Below, one piece after another: positions 8,624-15,839 of a DNA stretch of 37,632 bases. The stretch is taken from positions 1-37,632 of the IMG/VR virus record IMGVR_UViG_3300034082_004705. One strand, 5' to 3'. Position numbers and translations under genes: made by a program. Positions within the stretch are counted from its first letter, which is position 1. Each line of letters begins with the position of its first letter. The DNA comes from a virus. The notes under the pieces were generated by a model that worked only from the letters and a program-made list of their open reading frames with translations, had not been told where the DNA came from and made no database searches.

Positions 8624-8660
8624 CACCCTCTCTCGGGAAACTGGGAGGGGGTGATTTGTT
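8624..8660. repeat. 37-bp direct repeat, copy 1 (hairpin-forming)
   Basis: This 37-base segment is found without mismatch at 11797-11833. Its ends CACCC and GGGTG pair, with further TCTC/GAGG pairing, around a GGGAAACTG loop, so a transcript would fold. It lies just after the capsid gene. With the second copy it brackets the kelch-lectin gene. It may be a terminator-like or boundary element; no T-run follows directly. Confidence 0.75.
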
Positions 8661-8731
8661 GCGTCAGCTGGATAAACAGAGGTCATAGGCCCTACACATC
8701 CATCTCGGATTCGTTTCATGGTGGAGGATGA

Positions 8732-8762
8732 GGATGCTTCGCACATCCAAAGTGTTTTTTGT
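8732..8762 (+). terminator. weak intrinsic terminator candidate
   Basis: GGATG (8732-8736) pairs with CATCC (8744-8748) around a 7-base loop and is followed, after AAAGTG, by a run of six T. The stem is only five pairs and the T-run is offset, so termination after the capsid operon is possible but uncertain. The rest of the 8595-8881 gap holds the 37-bp repeat and the palindrome before the next gene. Confidence 0.3.
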
Positions 8763-8854
8763 CGGGTAGGCGCAAATGAACGGTGGAAAAAAGTCAAGAA
8801 ATGTCAGTGAGAAACGCGGATGAGACGAAAAATTGGGGTCTTTTTTCTTGATTT

Positions 8855-8873
8855 CGTTACTGAATTAGTAACG
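8855..8873. promoter_or_regulatory. 19-bp palindrome, likely operator, before the kelch-lectin gene
   Basis: CGTTACTGAATTAGTAACG has perfect 7-base arms with a 5-base centre, ending 8 bases before the ATG at 8882. It is preceded by a T-rich stretch and CTTGATT. The left arm CGTTACT recurs upstream of two other secreted-protein genes (11949 and 15787), so it is probably a shared regulatory element: repressor operator, sigma-factor site, or both. The protein that binds it is not identifiable here. Confidence 0.5.
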
Positions 8874-8881
8874 ATGCGTGC

Positions 8882-11764
8882 ATGACTGTCCTCGATAAGT
8901 ATCTCAATGCTTTCCGCACCTTGCCTGTCTGTGCCATATTGGGCTTTATGACCATTTCCATCTTGGCGGCAGAGACGTGGTCTGTAACTGAGTCAATGAA
9001 CAATTCTCGCTATGGGCACACAGCAACTTTGTTGGCAAATGGCAAAGTTCTCATTGCAGGTGGGGAATCAAGCAGCATCTTCTCCAGTTCCGCGTTATAC
9101 GATCCCTCATCAGGAACTTGGTCGAACACCGGATCAATGAGCAATTCACGCCTTAGCCATACGGCTACTTTATTACCAAATGGTAAAGTACTCGTTGCAG
9201 GAGGATACAACGGCAATATTCTATCAAGTGTCGAGATTTACGATCCGTCGACAGGTATATGGACTAGCACTGGCTCAATGAACAGCATGCGCACCGGTCA
9301 CACAGCTACTTTGCTAACTAATGGTAAGGTGCTAGTAGTGGGGGGCGAGGGAAATTTCACTAATATCCGCAATGATGCGGAGTTGTATGATCCGAATACT
9401 GGAGTTTGGACACAGACTGGATCAATGAACAATTCACGCTGGATACATAATGCGACTTTGCTAGCAAATGGAAAGGTGCTTGTTACAGGAGGGCGTCAAG
9501 CATACCAATCGGGCGATCTTTCAACGGCAACACTTTTCGACCCAATAACAGGAACATGGTCTAATGCTGGCTCAATGAGTAGCGCAAGAATAGGTCATTC
9601 GGCGACATTGCTAAAAGATGGCACAGTATTAGTTGCGGGTGGTTGGAACGGCATGTCCGCTGTTAGCACCGTAAATTTATACAATCCCCTAACAGGTAGT
9701 TGGTCAGATGCTTCTTCACTAAGTAATCCATGCGAGAACCATACTGCGACATTACTTACAGATGGCAGGCTGCTACTGGCAGGGGGAAAAAATGGAGATA
9801 CATATTTTTCTAGGACAGTCTTATATAACCAAGATACTAATACTTGGACAAACATCACCCCAATGAGTAATGCACGCTGCGTCCATTCATCAACAATGCT
9901 AGCAGATGGCAGAGTTCTCGTCGCGGGAGGCTCAAACGCAAGCGGGGCGATTTCTAGTGTAGAGATATTTAATCTACTGTCAAATTACACTGTAACTATC
10001 TCATTATCGTCAAAAGGCGTTGTAACAGGCAACTCAAGCCCGTATCTGGAGAATACTACCGCCACCCTCACCGCCACTCCCAACCCGGGATACCGTTTCA
10101 TCGGATGGACTGGTGACGCATCGGGAGTCACTAATCCACTTGCCATCACAATGGACGCCGACAAGACCGTGGGAGCCACCTTCGAGAAGGACCTATCCGA
10201 CAACGATAGCGACGGTCTCACCGCCTATGACGAGCTGTTGGCTTTCGGCTCCAATCCGGCATTGGCCGACACCGATGGCGACGGTTTAAACGACGGTTAC
10301 GAACTCGGCATAGGCCGTTTCTCGATCATCCCAGGTCCCTTCACCTGGCAGCAGGCGCGCAACGACGCCCGGAGCAAGGGCGGTGACCTCGCCAGCTTCC
10401 CAACCGAAGACCGCTGGAACCGCGCCTTGCAAGGCATGGGCACGAATCCCTTCGAGGACTTCACAGGCCTGTGGATCGGTGCTAGCGACGCCGCAGTGGA
10501 CGGCACCTGGACCTGGGTCAATGGCGAGTCGTTCAGCTTCGCCCCGTGGGGCACCGGTCGCCCGAGTTCGACAACCGGCAACACCCTCGACTTCGCTGAA
10601 GTCAGTGGGGGTGGAGGTGCAGACATCAGCAAGTGGTATGATCGAAGCTCCAACACAATTCGTGAAGGCTATTTACTGGAAATAGGCTACGCCACCAATC
10701 CCCTCGTAGCTGATGTTGATGCCGATGGCCTGAATGATGGACAGGAGCAGACCGCGGGCACAAATCCGAAGATTGCCGACACTGATTTAGATGGTTTGAG
10801 TGATGGACAAGAGGTGAACGGAACGAAGACTAATCCCAAACTGGCAGATAGTAATGGCGACGGCACCAACGATGCCAATTCCGATCAAGATGGCGATGGT
10901 CTAAGCAACCTTGTGGAAATCACCTCATATGGAACAGATCCTATTAAGGCTGATACCGATGGTGACGGGCTTCGTGATGACTTTGAAATCGGTTTGGGAC
11001 GGTTCGCTCTGATCAGCACGCGGCTCACTTGGAACCAAGCGAAGGCGGACGCTGCCACGAGAGGCGGGCACTTGGCGACTTTTACGAGTAGTTCTGAATA
11101 CGAGCTTATGCGAACCAACATAGGGATACCATCGCTAGATAGCATCGATGGTGCCTGGGTGGGAGCAACGGACGAAGCCGCCGATGGCACGTGGCAATGG
11201 GCGAATGGGGAGCAAAGCGGGAATTTCGTGATCCCATGGGGCACGGGACGTCCCAGTAATTTGAATGGAAACACATTGGACTACTCAGAAATTTCAGGAG
11301 GCGATGGGGCTGAAGTGTGGAAATGGTATGATCGATCAGCTAGCAGCACTCGAGCAGCCTACATTCTTGAGACCGGCTTTCCCACCGATCCATTGGTTGC
11401 CGACACTGACGGAGATGGAATTGCCGACGGTCTGGAGACAAGCAGCGGACTGATACCAACGATGGCGGATATGGACATTGACGGTTGGAATGATGGAGCC
11501 GAACTGGATTTTGGTGGCAACCCCAGATCAGCCAATGTTATGCCAAACTTTCAATGCAAGCTCAACAAGGCTTCTGCCGGCAATCAGTGGATTCTACGTT
11601 TTCCAGCGACACAGGGGCAAACCTATACTATCGAGGCGAGTGAGAACCTCAGTTCATGGGATAGTATAGAATCCAATATCACAGGTAATGGAAATATCGT
11701 GACGCGAGCTTATCCTGTTGCGCCAACACAGCCCAAACGCTACTTCCGAATAAAGCGGAATTGA
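8882..11764 (+). CDS. secreted kelch-propeller / C-type lectin-like protein
   Basis: 960 residues with a signal peptide (hydrophobic CAILGFMTISILAA). Domains in order: seven kelch-like blades at about 35-365, each with a pattern like HTATLLANGKVLVAGG, enough for one complete seven-bladed propeller; a bacterial beta-repeat at about 370-437 (YRFIGWTGDASGV, then DADKTVGATFEKD); calcium-binding thrombospondin type 3-like repeats (DTDGDGLNDGYE); a first C-type lectin-like domain at about 476-600 (WIGASDAAVDGTWTWVNGE); more type 3 repeats; a second lectin-like domain at about 704-830; and a C-terminal sandwich ending YFRIKRN, common in Verrucomicrobia secreted proteins. It probably binds glycans at or outside the cell surface. 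It follows the capsid gene but has no phage hallmark. No cell-wall anchor or PEP-CTERM is visible. Confidence 0.85.
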   Translation: MTVLDKYLNAFRTLPVCAILGFMTISILAAETWSVTESMNNSRYGHTATLLANGKVLIAGGESSSIFSSSALYDPSSGTWSNTGSMSNSRLSHTATLLPNGKVLVAGGYNGNILSSVEIYDPSTGIWTSTGSMNSMRTGHTATLLTNGKVLVVGGEGNFTNIRNDAELYDPNTGVWTQTGSMNNSRWIHNATLLANGKVLVTGGRQAYQSGDLSTATLFDPITGTWSNAGSMSSARIGHSATLLKDGTVLVAGGWNGMSAVSTVNLYNPLTGSWSDASSLSNPCENHTATLLTDGRLLLAGGKNGDTYFSRTVLYNQDTNTWTNITPMSNARCVHSSTMLADGRVLVAGGSNASGAISSVEIFNLLSNYTVTISLSSKGVVTGNSSPYLENTTATLTATPNPGYRFIGWTGDASGVTNPLAITMDADKTVGATFEKDLSDNDSDGLTAYDELLAFGSNPALADTDGDGLNDGYELGIGRFSIIPGPFTWQQARNDARSKGGDLASFPTEDRWNRALQGMGTNPFEDFTGLWIGASDAAVDGTWTWVNGESFSFAPWGTGRPSSTTGNTLDFAEVSGGGGADISKWYDRSSNTIREGYLLEIGYATNPLVADVDADGLNDGQEQTAGTNPKIADTDLDGLSDGQEVNGTKTNPKLADSNGDGTNDANSDQDGDGLSNLVEITSYGTDPIKADTDGDGLRDDFEIGLGRFALISTRLTWNQAKADAATRGGHLATFTSSSEYELMRTNIGIPSLDSIDGAWVGATDEAADGTWQWANGEQSGNFVIPWGTGRPSNLNGNTLDYSEISGGDGAEVWKWYDRSASSTRAAYILETGFPTDPLVADTDGDGIADGLETSSGLIPTMADMDIDGWNDGAELDFGGNPRSANVMPNFQCKLNKASAGNQWILRFPATQGQTYTIEASENLSSWDSIESNITGNGNIVTRAYPVAPTQPKRYFRIKRN

Positions 11765-11796
11765 GTTATCGGAGAGCCCCATAGTTTTGCATTCAT

Positions 11797-11833
11797 CACC
11801 CTCTCTCGGGAAACTGGGAGGGGGTGATTTGTT
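11797..11833. repeat. 37-bp direct repeat, copy 2 (hairpin-forming)
   Basis: Exact copy of 8624-8660, located 33 bases after the stop of the kelch-lectin gene. The two copies place that gene in a 3.2-kb unit with identical ends, as expected if the gene arrived or duplicated through this repeat, or if the repeat is a common 3'-UTR hairpin that follows genes in this island. Confidence 0.75.
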
Positions 11834-11931
11834 TGGAATCTGCGCTACAGGTAAAGCTTGATTTGACCTATTGATTAAATCTCAAACATTCAGATGTGTC
11901 GATTTTGTTGTTTCTCGTGCAGGATTTTGTC

Positions 11932-11960
11932 TTGACGATTTATTGATTCGTTACTAATTC
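11932..11960 (+). promoter_or_regulatory. promoter-like region with CGTTACTAATTC motif
   Basis: TTGACG at 11932-11937 is a good -35 candidate; 17 bases later TAATTC (11955-11960) is a poor -10 candidate. The interval contains CGTTACT, also found at 8855 and 15787. It lies 6 bases before the ATG of the truncated AQIDAGGG gene, so if transcription starts here the leader is very short. Confidence 0.4.
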
Positions 11961-11966
11961 AGTCAC

Positions 11967-12086
11967 ATGAACTTCGCCACCACAGGATGCACATTGCTGA
12001 TGACCACATGGGCCTGCGCGCAGATCGATGCAGGAGGCGGCAAGGTCGCCGTCGGCGGGATGAGCAAGCGATCATTCGCCACCTGA
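11967..12086 (+). pseudogene. truncated AQIDAGGG secreted-protein gene
   Basis: A 39-codon ORF (ATG 11967, TGA 12084-12086) encodes a signal peptide-like start and then the mature sequence AQIDAGGGKVAVGGMS, ending SKRSFAT. The AQIDxGGG start closely matches the complete 15840 gene (AQIDSGGGKAQVGNLTNHG) and its promoter motif is shared. The homology stops after about 14 mature residues and the sequence then becomes AT-rich, so this is the 5' stump of a paralogue whose remainder was lost, probably when the following C39 gene entered. A short functional peptide cannot be excluded. Confidence 0.65.
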
Positions 12087-12214
12087 AGCAAATGGTGGGG
12101 TTGCGAAAATACTAGATAATCAATCACAGCCAGGTGAAAAATTTTGGAAATCAGATTTTACATAAAAAAACATCTCAAATAAAACAATAATATTTCAATT
12201 AATAAAACTTATTC

Positions 12215-13693
12215 ATGAAAATTCGAATTTTTCTAATCTTATCATTGATATTTGAAGCAACTGTTACTCTTGCACACGCGCAACTAAGAACTTTTACGAA
12301 TGCGGATGGTAGAGCTATTCAAGCGAAAATTATCAGTAAAAACGATACTCACGTTAAAATCGCCTTAGCGAATGGTAAGCAATTTAGCTTGGCGATCAAT
12401 AGTCTCTCTGAATCAGATCAGAAATACCTTAAGTCCATGGCTTCAGTAGATGAAGTAACGACATCATCTCAACGAAACTACAAACCATCACCTAATGACA
12501 AATTGGATCCTGAGACTCTCAACGATGCCGTAGGTCATAACCTATTCGCAGAGACGTCACTTTGGCTTAGTGCAGCAGAAAAAATAGCGCAAAAACTCGA
12601 TATTCCAATCGAATCGAAAACTAAAAATGCAAGTAGTTTTCGGTACTACACGCCGGAAAATTACAAAATGTTCGATGCTCATCCATATTCCGTTGCAATG
12701 TATGCGGAAAACGATCGTGTGACATCTTTTTCAATTGTTTTTGCCAATAAGGGTGATCTTTTCGGTTCCAAAGGAGGAGCGGAAGATCATTTTGATAAAG
12801 ATACACCGCCAGCACAAGCTGAAGAGATGGTCAAATCGGCTATGAAAAAAGATTATACTGCCATCACAAATGCGCTCAACAAAAAACTTGGTGAGCCTCT
12901 AAGAGATCGCATTGGAGACTCTCAATCTGTTCGCGAAAGTATGCTACGCTGGGACTGGCGAGGGCACAGTATTCTTCTTGCTAATGTAGAAGGTGCTTAC
13001 GTATCTCTGCAAATTGTACCCAGTTCTTTTGCTGACTCCGGCGGTAAGCTTTCGGCCACTCAAGATTCAGTAATGCGTTCCAGACTTCTAGCAAATCTAG
13101 AAAGTCGTGATAACGGTGATGTAGTAATCGGCGATATTCCAATGGTAGATCAAGGACCTAAGGGCTACTGCGCTCCCGCAACTACTGAGCGTGCTATGCG
13201 ATATCTAGGGATACCATCAGATATGTATATAATCGCCAATAAGGGAAATTCTGGCTACGGAGGAGGCACGAGTATGGAGTCCATATTTGAGGGCATGGCA
13301 AAACACATTAGGAGCAAGAGACGATCCGCTGATGTATGGGATGGAAAAATGCAGATTAAAGATTTAGCAAAGTATATTGATAAAGGTGTTCCGGTAATAT
13401 GGTCCCATCAAAGTACTGAAGTTTTTAATGATGTTGCGAATCAGCGAACAGCAGATCGCAAAAGTGTTACTAATTGGGAAGAATGGAAAACAAAGTTAAG
13501 CAACGAAAACGCCAAAAAAAAATTGAAACCCGATGATACAAAAAGTCATGTCGCGCTGATTATTGGATACAATAAAGAAACCAATGAAATAGCATTCAGT
13601 GATAGTTGGGGTGAACAATACAAAGAACGTTGGATTACTTTGGAGGAAGCAGAGGTAATATGTCAAGGTAGATTTTACGCCGTCAGTTTCTGA
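12215..13693 (+). CDS. secreted SHD1-domain protein with C39-like cysteine peptidase domain
   Basis: 492 residues. The signal peptide ends at about ATVTLAHA. Residues about 24-75 form an SHD1-type domain (RTFTNADGRAIQAKIISKND), frequent in Planctomycetes and Verrucomicrobia secreted proteins. The middle (90-300) is unrecognised. The C-terminal domain looks like a papain-like C39_2 peptidase: Cys319 in QGPKGYCAPATT, His445 in SHVALIIGYN and Asp463 in FSDSWG fit a Cys-His-Asp triad. It may cleave peptides outside the cell or in the periplasm; no substrate gene is apparent. The gene and its leader are visibly more AT-rich than all neighbours, with many ATA, AAA and TTT codons, indicating recent transfer. 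It occupies the place where a YQGRL-type partner would be expected. Confidence 0.78.
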   Translation: MKIRIFLILSLIFEATVTLAHAQLRTFTNADGRAIQAKIISKNDTHVKIALANGKQFSLAINSLSESDQKYLKSMASVDEVTTSSQRNYKPSPNDKLDPETLNDAVGHNLFAETSLWLSAAEKIAQKLDIPIESKTKNASSFRYYTPENYKMFDAHPYSVAMYAENDRVTSFSIVFANKGDLFGSKGGAEDHFDKDTPPAQAEEMVKSAMKKDYTAITNALNKKLGEPLRDRIGDSQSVRESMLRWDWRGHSILLANVEGAYVSLQIVPSSFADSGGKLSATQDSVMRSRLLANLESRDNGDVVIGDIPMVDQGPKGYCAPATTERAMRYLGIPSDMYIIANKGNSGYGGGTSMESIFEGMAKHIRSKRRSADVWDGKMQIKDLAKYIDKGVPVIWSHQSTEVFNDVANQRTADRKSVTNWEEWKTKLSNENAKKKLKPDDTKSHVALIIGYNKETNEIAFSDSWGEQYKERWITLEEAEVICQGRFYAVSF

Positions 13694-13702
13694 TCTGCAT
13701 GC

Positions 13703-13789
13703 ATGCTGCGTGTGGCATCCTTGATCGTCGGCCTCATGGTCGGAGCCATGTCCCTGATCGCCATGGTCAAGAAGATGCGGGGTAAGTGA
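13703..13789 (+). pseudogene. 3' remnant of the 74-aa holin-like gene
   Basis: 28 codons (MLRVASLIVGLMVGAMSLIA, then MVKKMRGK) match the last 27 codons of the 32414-32638 gene almost base for base, and homology continues about 45 bases past the stop (to about 13834). The 5' half is missing, replaced by the end of the AT-rich C39 gene. An ATG happens to be in frame, so a hydrophobic mini-protein could still be made. Confidence 0.7.
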
Positions 13790-13859
13790 TGAGAAACGCC
13801 GTACGCAGGGTGGTGTGGGACTCGGGAGCTAATCACTCTCGGGGACCTGATTCTGCCGC

Positions 13860-14228
13860 TTAATCCGTCCCCGCGATATCCCTGTCTTCATCGAAAAATG
13901 TTCCTTCAGGTGTCAGAATGAATCCATCGCATGCCTTCGAAAAATATACGGGCAAGAAACCAAGTAACGGGCGCAGGGGCATCTCCACCACCGTTGCGTC
14001 AACCCTTATAGCCCCACCGAGCATGTCGTCATAGCAGCAATCAATCACAAGCTGATATTCTTGGCCCGTCTCGGATTCAAAATCCGTTAACTCAAGATGA
14101 TCACCGTCCTGCGACTTCATCTTATCGGCAAGCTGCTCGTAAGCCAGGCCACGGAAGTAAGAAATTCGCTCCTTGAGTGCGTTGCGAGCATCACTGGGAA
14201 TGTCCTTGGCCTTCTTCATTTCTTGCAT
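13860..14228 (-). CDS. gene-cassette protein, unknown function
   Basis: 122 residues, not recognised. There is no signal peptide. The N-terminus is basic and helical (KAKDIPSDARNALKERISYF), the middle is acidic (SQDGDHLELTDFESETGQEY), and a beta-rich tail ends FDEDRDIAGTD. The start at 14228 lies directly against an attC-like palindrome, as expected for the first gene base after a cassette junction; the ATG at 14219 is an alternative. No ribosome binding site or promoter is visible. It is the last gene of the small minus-strand cassette array, and its stop lies about 30 bases from the block conserved between 13.8 and 32.65 kb. Confidence 0.6.
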   Translation of the reverse strand: MQEMKKAKDIPSDARNALKERISYFRGLAYEQLADKMKSQDGDHLELTDFESETGQEYQLVIDCCYDDMLGGAIRVDATVVEMPLRPLLGFLPVYFSKACDGFILTPEGTFFDEDRDIAGTD

Positions 14229-14312
14229 ACATCTAGCTCATCCACGGCGAAATGGAAGCTCGAATTCAAACGGGAGCGTTTACCGCCGTTGGATGAACTG
14301 GCTTGTTTCAAC
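14229..14312 (-). other. attC-like site (degenerate)
   Basis: Arm TCATCCACGGCG (14238-14249) pairs with CGCCGTTGGATGA (14284-14296): twelve pairs with one extra base on one side, the extrahelical-base pattern of attC sites. On the minus strand it starts with GAAACAAGCC and ends with CTAGAT where GTTAGAT would be expected, so the right core looks mutated. It shares its outer end with the next site at 14302-14374. Confidence 0.45.
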
Positions 14313-14374
14313 TAAGGGCGCAATCGAATGGACTCGCTATCACTCACCCATTCGCAGCACCCTTTATTGTTCTC
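14302..14374 (-). other. attC-like site, GCGAATGGG family
   Basis: CGAATGG (14325-14331) pairs with CCATTCG (14348-14354) around a loop nearly identical to the sites at 32747-32816 and 36775-36844. On the minus strand it begins GAACAATAAAGGGTGC and ends in CCTTAGTTGAAAC. The upstream gene (endonuclease/phosphatase-like) has its stop codon inside it. Confidence 0.5.
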
Positions 14375-15058
14375 CTTCTTTGTTTCGATTGTTGCTGCCA
14401 CGCCTACATGATCTGAAAGCCTTGTTCCATCTGGCGCAAATCGATCTAATATATTGATGGCGGATACGATCAAATCATTCGAAACCGCGAAATGGTCGAT
14501 AAGCCCTCGTCCTTCTTGATCGATCATCCCTTCCGTGGGCACGGTAAAACCGCCAGTCAGTGCAGTTGTCAGAGCCTTAGCAACTCGATCCGGTTGGGTA
14601 AGTCGCGGGATTCTTTGATTGAAGTCTCCAAGGATGCAAATGGGTTCTGGTGCCTTGGAATATCGATCCAATATCCGCCCAAGGGCCTCGCAATACGAAA
14701 CATGATCTTCCCACGGAGCACGATCTCTTCGGCCGCTGCGGACATGTGCATCCTTCCACGGGATGCAAACGCCAACGAATCTTATCCCCCCAGCAACTCC
14801 GGAAATAAATCGTCCTGATGGCATCATAGGGTCACCTGACATATCAGGGTAAACCCAAGGTTCTTTGCTCCAAAGGACGGCCTTCCGCCTGTCACCAGTG
14901 TTCGCATATCCATAATCAGAACCAGCTTCGATGCTATGGCCACCATGCAGAACAGTGCGAATTATCTCGGTATAGCAAACCACATCTGGATCAACCTTGA
15001 GGATCTCTTCTTTTATGATCTTAAGTCGATCACTTGTAGGTGACGCCCACTCAAGGTT
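14312..15058 (-). pseudogene. endonuclease/exonuclease/phosphatase-family gene with broken start
   Basis: The intact frame codes from a GTG at 14983 for 223 residues: GDRRKAVLWS, CILGDFNQRIPR, LIDHFAVS and LSDHVGVAATI are the GDFN, DH and SDH motifs of the Mg-dependent EEP (DNase I-like) fold, and CYTEI carries the metal-binding Glu. Homology continues upstream of the GTG: the same frame reads NLEWASPTSDRLKIIKEEIL, the expected N-terminus, back to 15058, where it meets a TGA. The nearby ATG at 15062 is out of frame. The first strand, which normally supplies an Asn ligand, therefore cannot be translated from a proper start, and the gene is probably dead or N-truncated. At the 3' end the frame runs through an attC-like site, which supplies the last residues (CCEWVSDSESIRLRP). 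Confidence 0.65.
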
Positions 15059-15213
15059 TCATGTGAGGCATTTCATTTCTTTGGAGATTGAGGTAGGAAC
15101 ACCGATTGCTCGGCGTCCCCCTCGCAGATCCCAGCGTGCGAAACTACCGCACTAGGCTCCTCGGATAGACGCGCAAACAGAGCGTGTCGATTCATTAGTT
15201 TGTTCGCTTTGAT

Positions 15214-15324
15214 TCATGCAGTTTTGGGCGGGTGCGTCAATCCATTCTTCGGATATTCTTCCACGATGCGTGCCATGGATAGACCCCATGTGAGCCATCG
15301 TTCACTGTAGCTTTTCTTTGTCAT
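15214..15324 (-). CDS. possible small protein or gene fragment
   Basis: A 36-codon ORF starting MTKKSYSERWLTWGLSMARI and ending THPPKTA. The composition (W, Y, charged residues) looks protein-like, but no family is recognised and no ribosome binding site is visible. It lies in the otherwise empty stretch 15063-15386 between the cassette array and the 63-aa membrane protein gene. It could be a cassette remnant. Apart from this ORF, nothing interpretable is seen in that stretch. Confidence 0.25.
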   Translation of the reverse strand: MTKKSYSERWLTWGLSMARIVEEYPKNGLTHPPKTA

Positions 15325-15386
15325 GGATAGTCTCCGATTCACAGCTAGATTTCCCCCTCCCCCACGTTGACAAATCCCCAGCTGTC

Positions 15387-15578
15387 ATGAAGTCACACAA
15401 ATATCTCAGCTATGTAGGGAAAATCGCCGGACTCGTATCCGCTCTCAACGTCATTCCCTTTGTCGATACATCCGTCGGTGTCATCGTCTTTGCCGCCGCT
15501 TCGATCCTCAAAGACTCGGTGAACCGCATCGGTGACCTACTCGACGACGGCAAGCCGAACAAGAGCTTCAAAAGCTGA
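15387..15578 (+). CDS. small holin-like membrane protein (63 aa)
   Basis: 63 residues from the ATG at 15387; the frame is open to 15318, but the shorter start follows TTGACA (15367-15372), which could be a -35 element. It has a short basic N-terminus (MKSHKYLSYVGKIAG), then a hydrophobic span through VIPFVDTSVGVIVFAAASIL, and a charged tail (NRIGDLLDDGKPNKSFKS). A truncated copy lies at 32176-32319, where it precedes the 74-aa membrane protein gene. A small membrane protein pair in a prophage suggests holin or lysis function; this is inference from size and context. The 74-aa partner is missing here; sequence after the downstream hairpin diverges. Confidence 0.6.
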   Translation: MKSHKYLSYVGKIAGLVSALNVIPFVDTSVGVIVFAAASILKDSVNRIGDLLDDGKPNKSFKS

Positions 15579-15602
15579 TCGGCACACCATTTTTCTCTCC
15601 CC

Positions 15603-15646
15603 GCAAATCCAAGGTTGAAGACTTCATGTTCAGCCTTGGATTTTGC
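15603..15646 (+). other. conserved RNA hairpin / terminator-like element, copy A
   Basis: GCAAATCCAAGG pairs with CCTTGGATTTTGC, twelve pairs with one bulged base, loop 19 bases, then GCGTTTGGTGCC. The copy at 32347-32384 has different stem bases with pairing retained (A-T to C-G and A-T to G-C), so the structure itself seems conserved. It lies 24 bases after the stop of the 63-aa gene and could be a terminator, an RNA processing site or a recombination site. Confidence 0.55.
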
Positions 15647-15786
15647 GTTTGGTGCCATTTTTCGGGGGCGTCGAGGGAACTGGTGGCAATTGTTTGGCTA
15701 CCAATTCTCCAAAGCGAGGCAGATAGGAGAGATTTGTGACAATCCTGCCAAAAAGTTGCGGCATCTGATTTTTTGCTTGCTTAGCT

Positions 15787-15798
15787 CGTTACTATTTT
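15787..15798 (+). promoter_or_regulatory. CGTTACT motif before the AQIDSGGG gene
   Basis: CGTTACTATTTT, preceded by TTTTTTGCTTGC, resembles the elements at 8855 (TTTTTTCTTG...CGTTACT) and 11949. It lies 53 bases before the preferred GTG start at 15840. A promoter or operator shared by three secreted-protein genes is the likely meaning. Confidence 0.4.
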
Positions 15799-15839
15799 GG
15801 TTAGAAGTTGGGTGACAAAACTTGTATACCACGACACCA

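Noticed and set aside
10309-11370. C-type lectin domains as targets of a diversity-generating retroelement
   Set aside because: No reverse transcriptase, no template repeat and no adenine-biased variable region at the C-terminus were seen; the CTLDs are internal.
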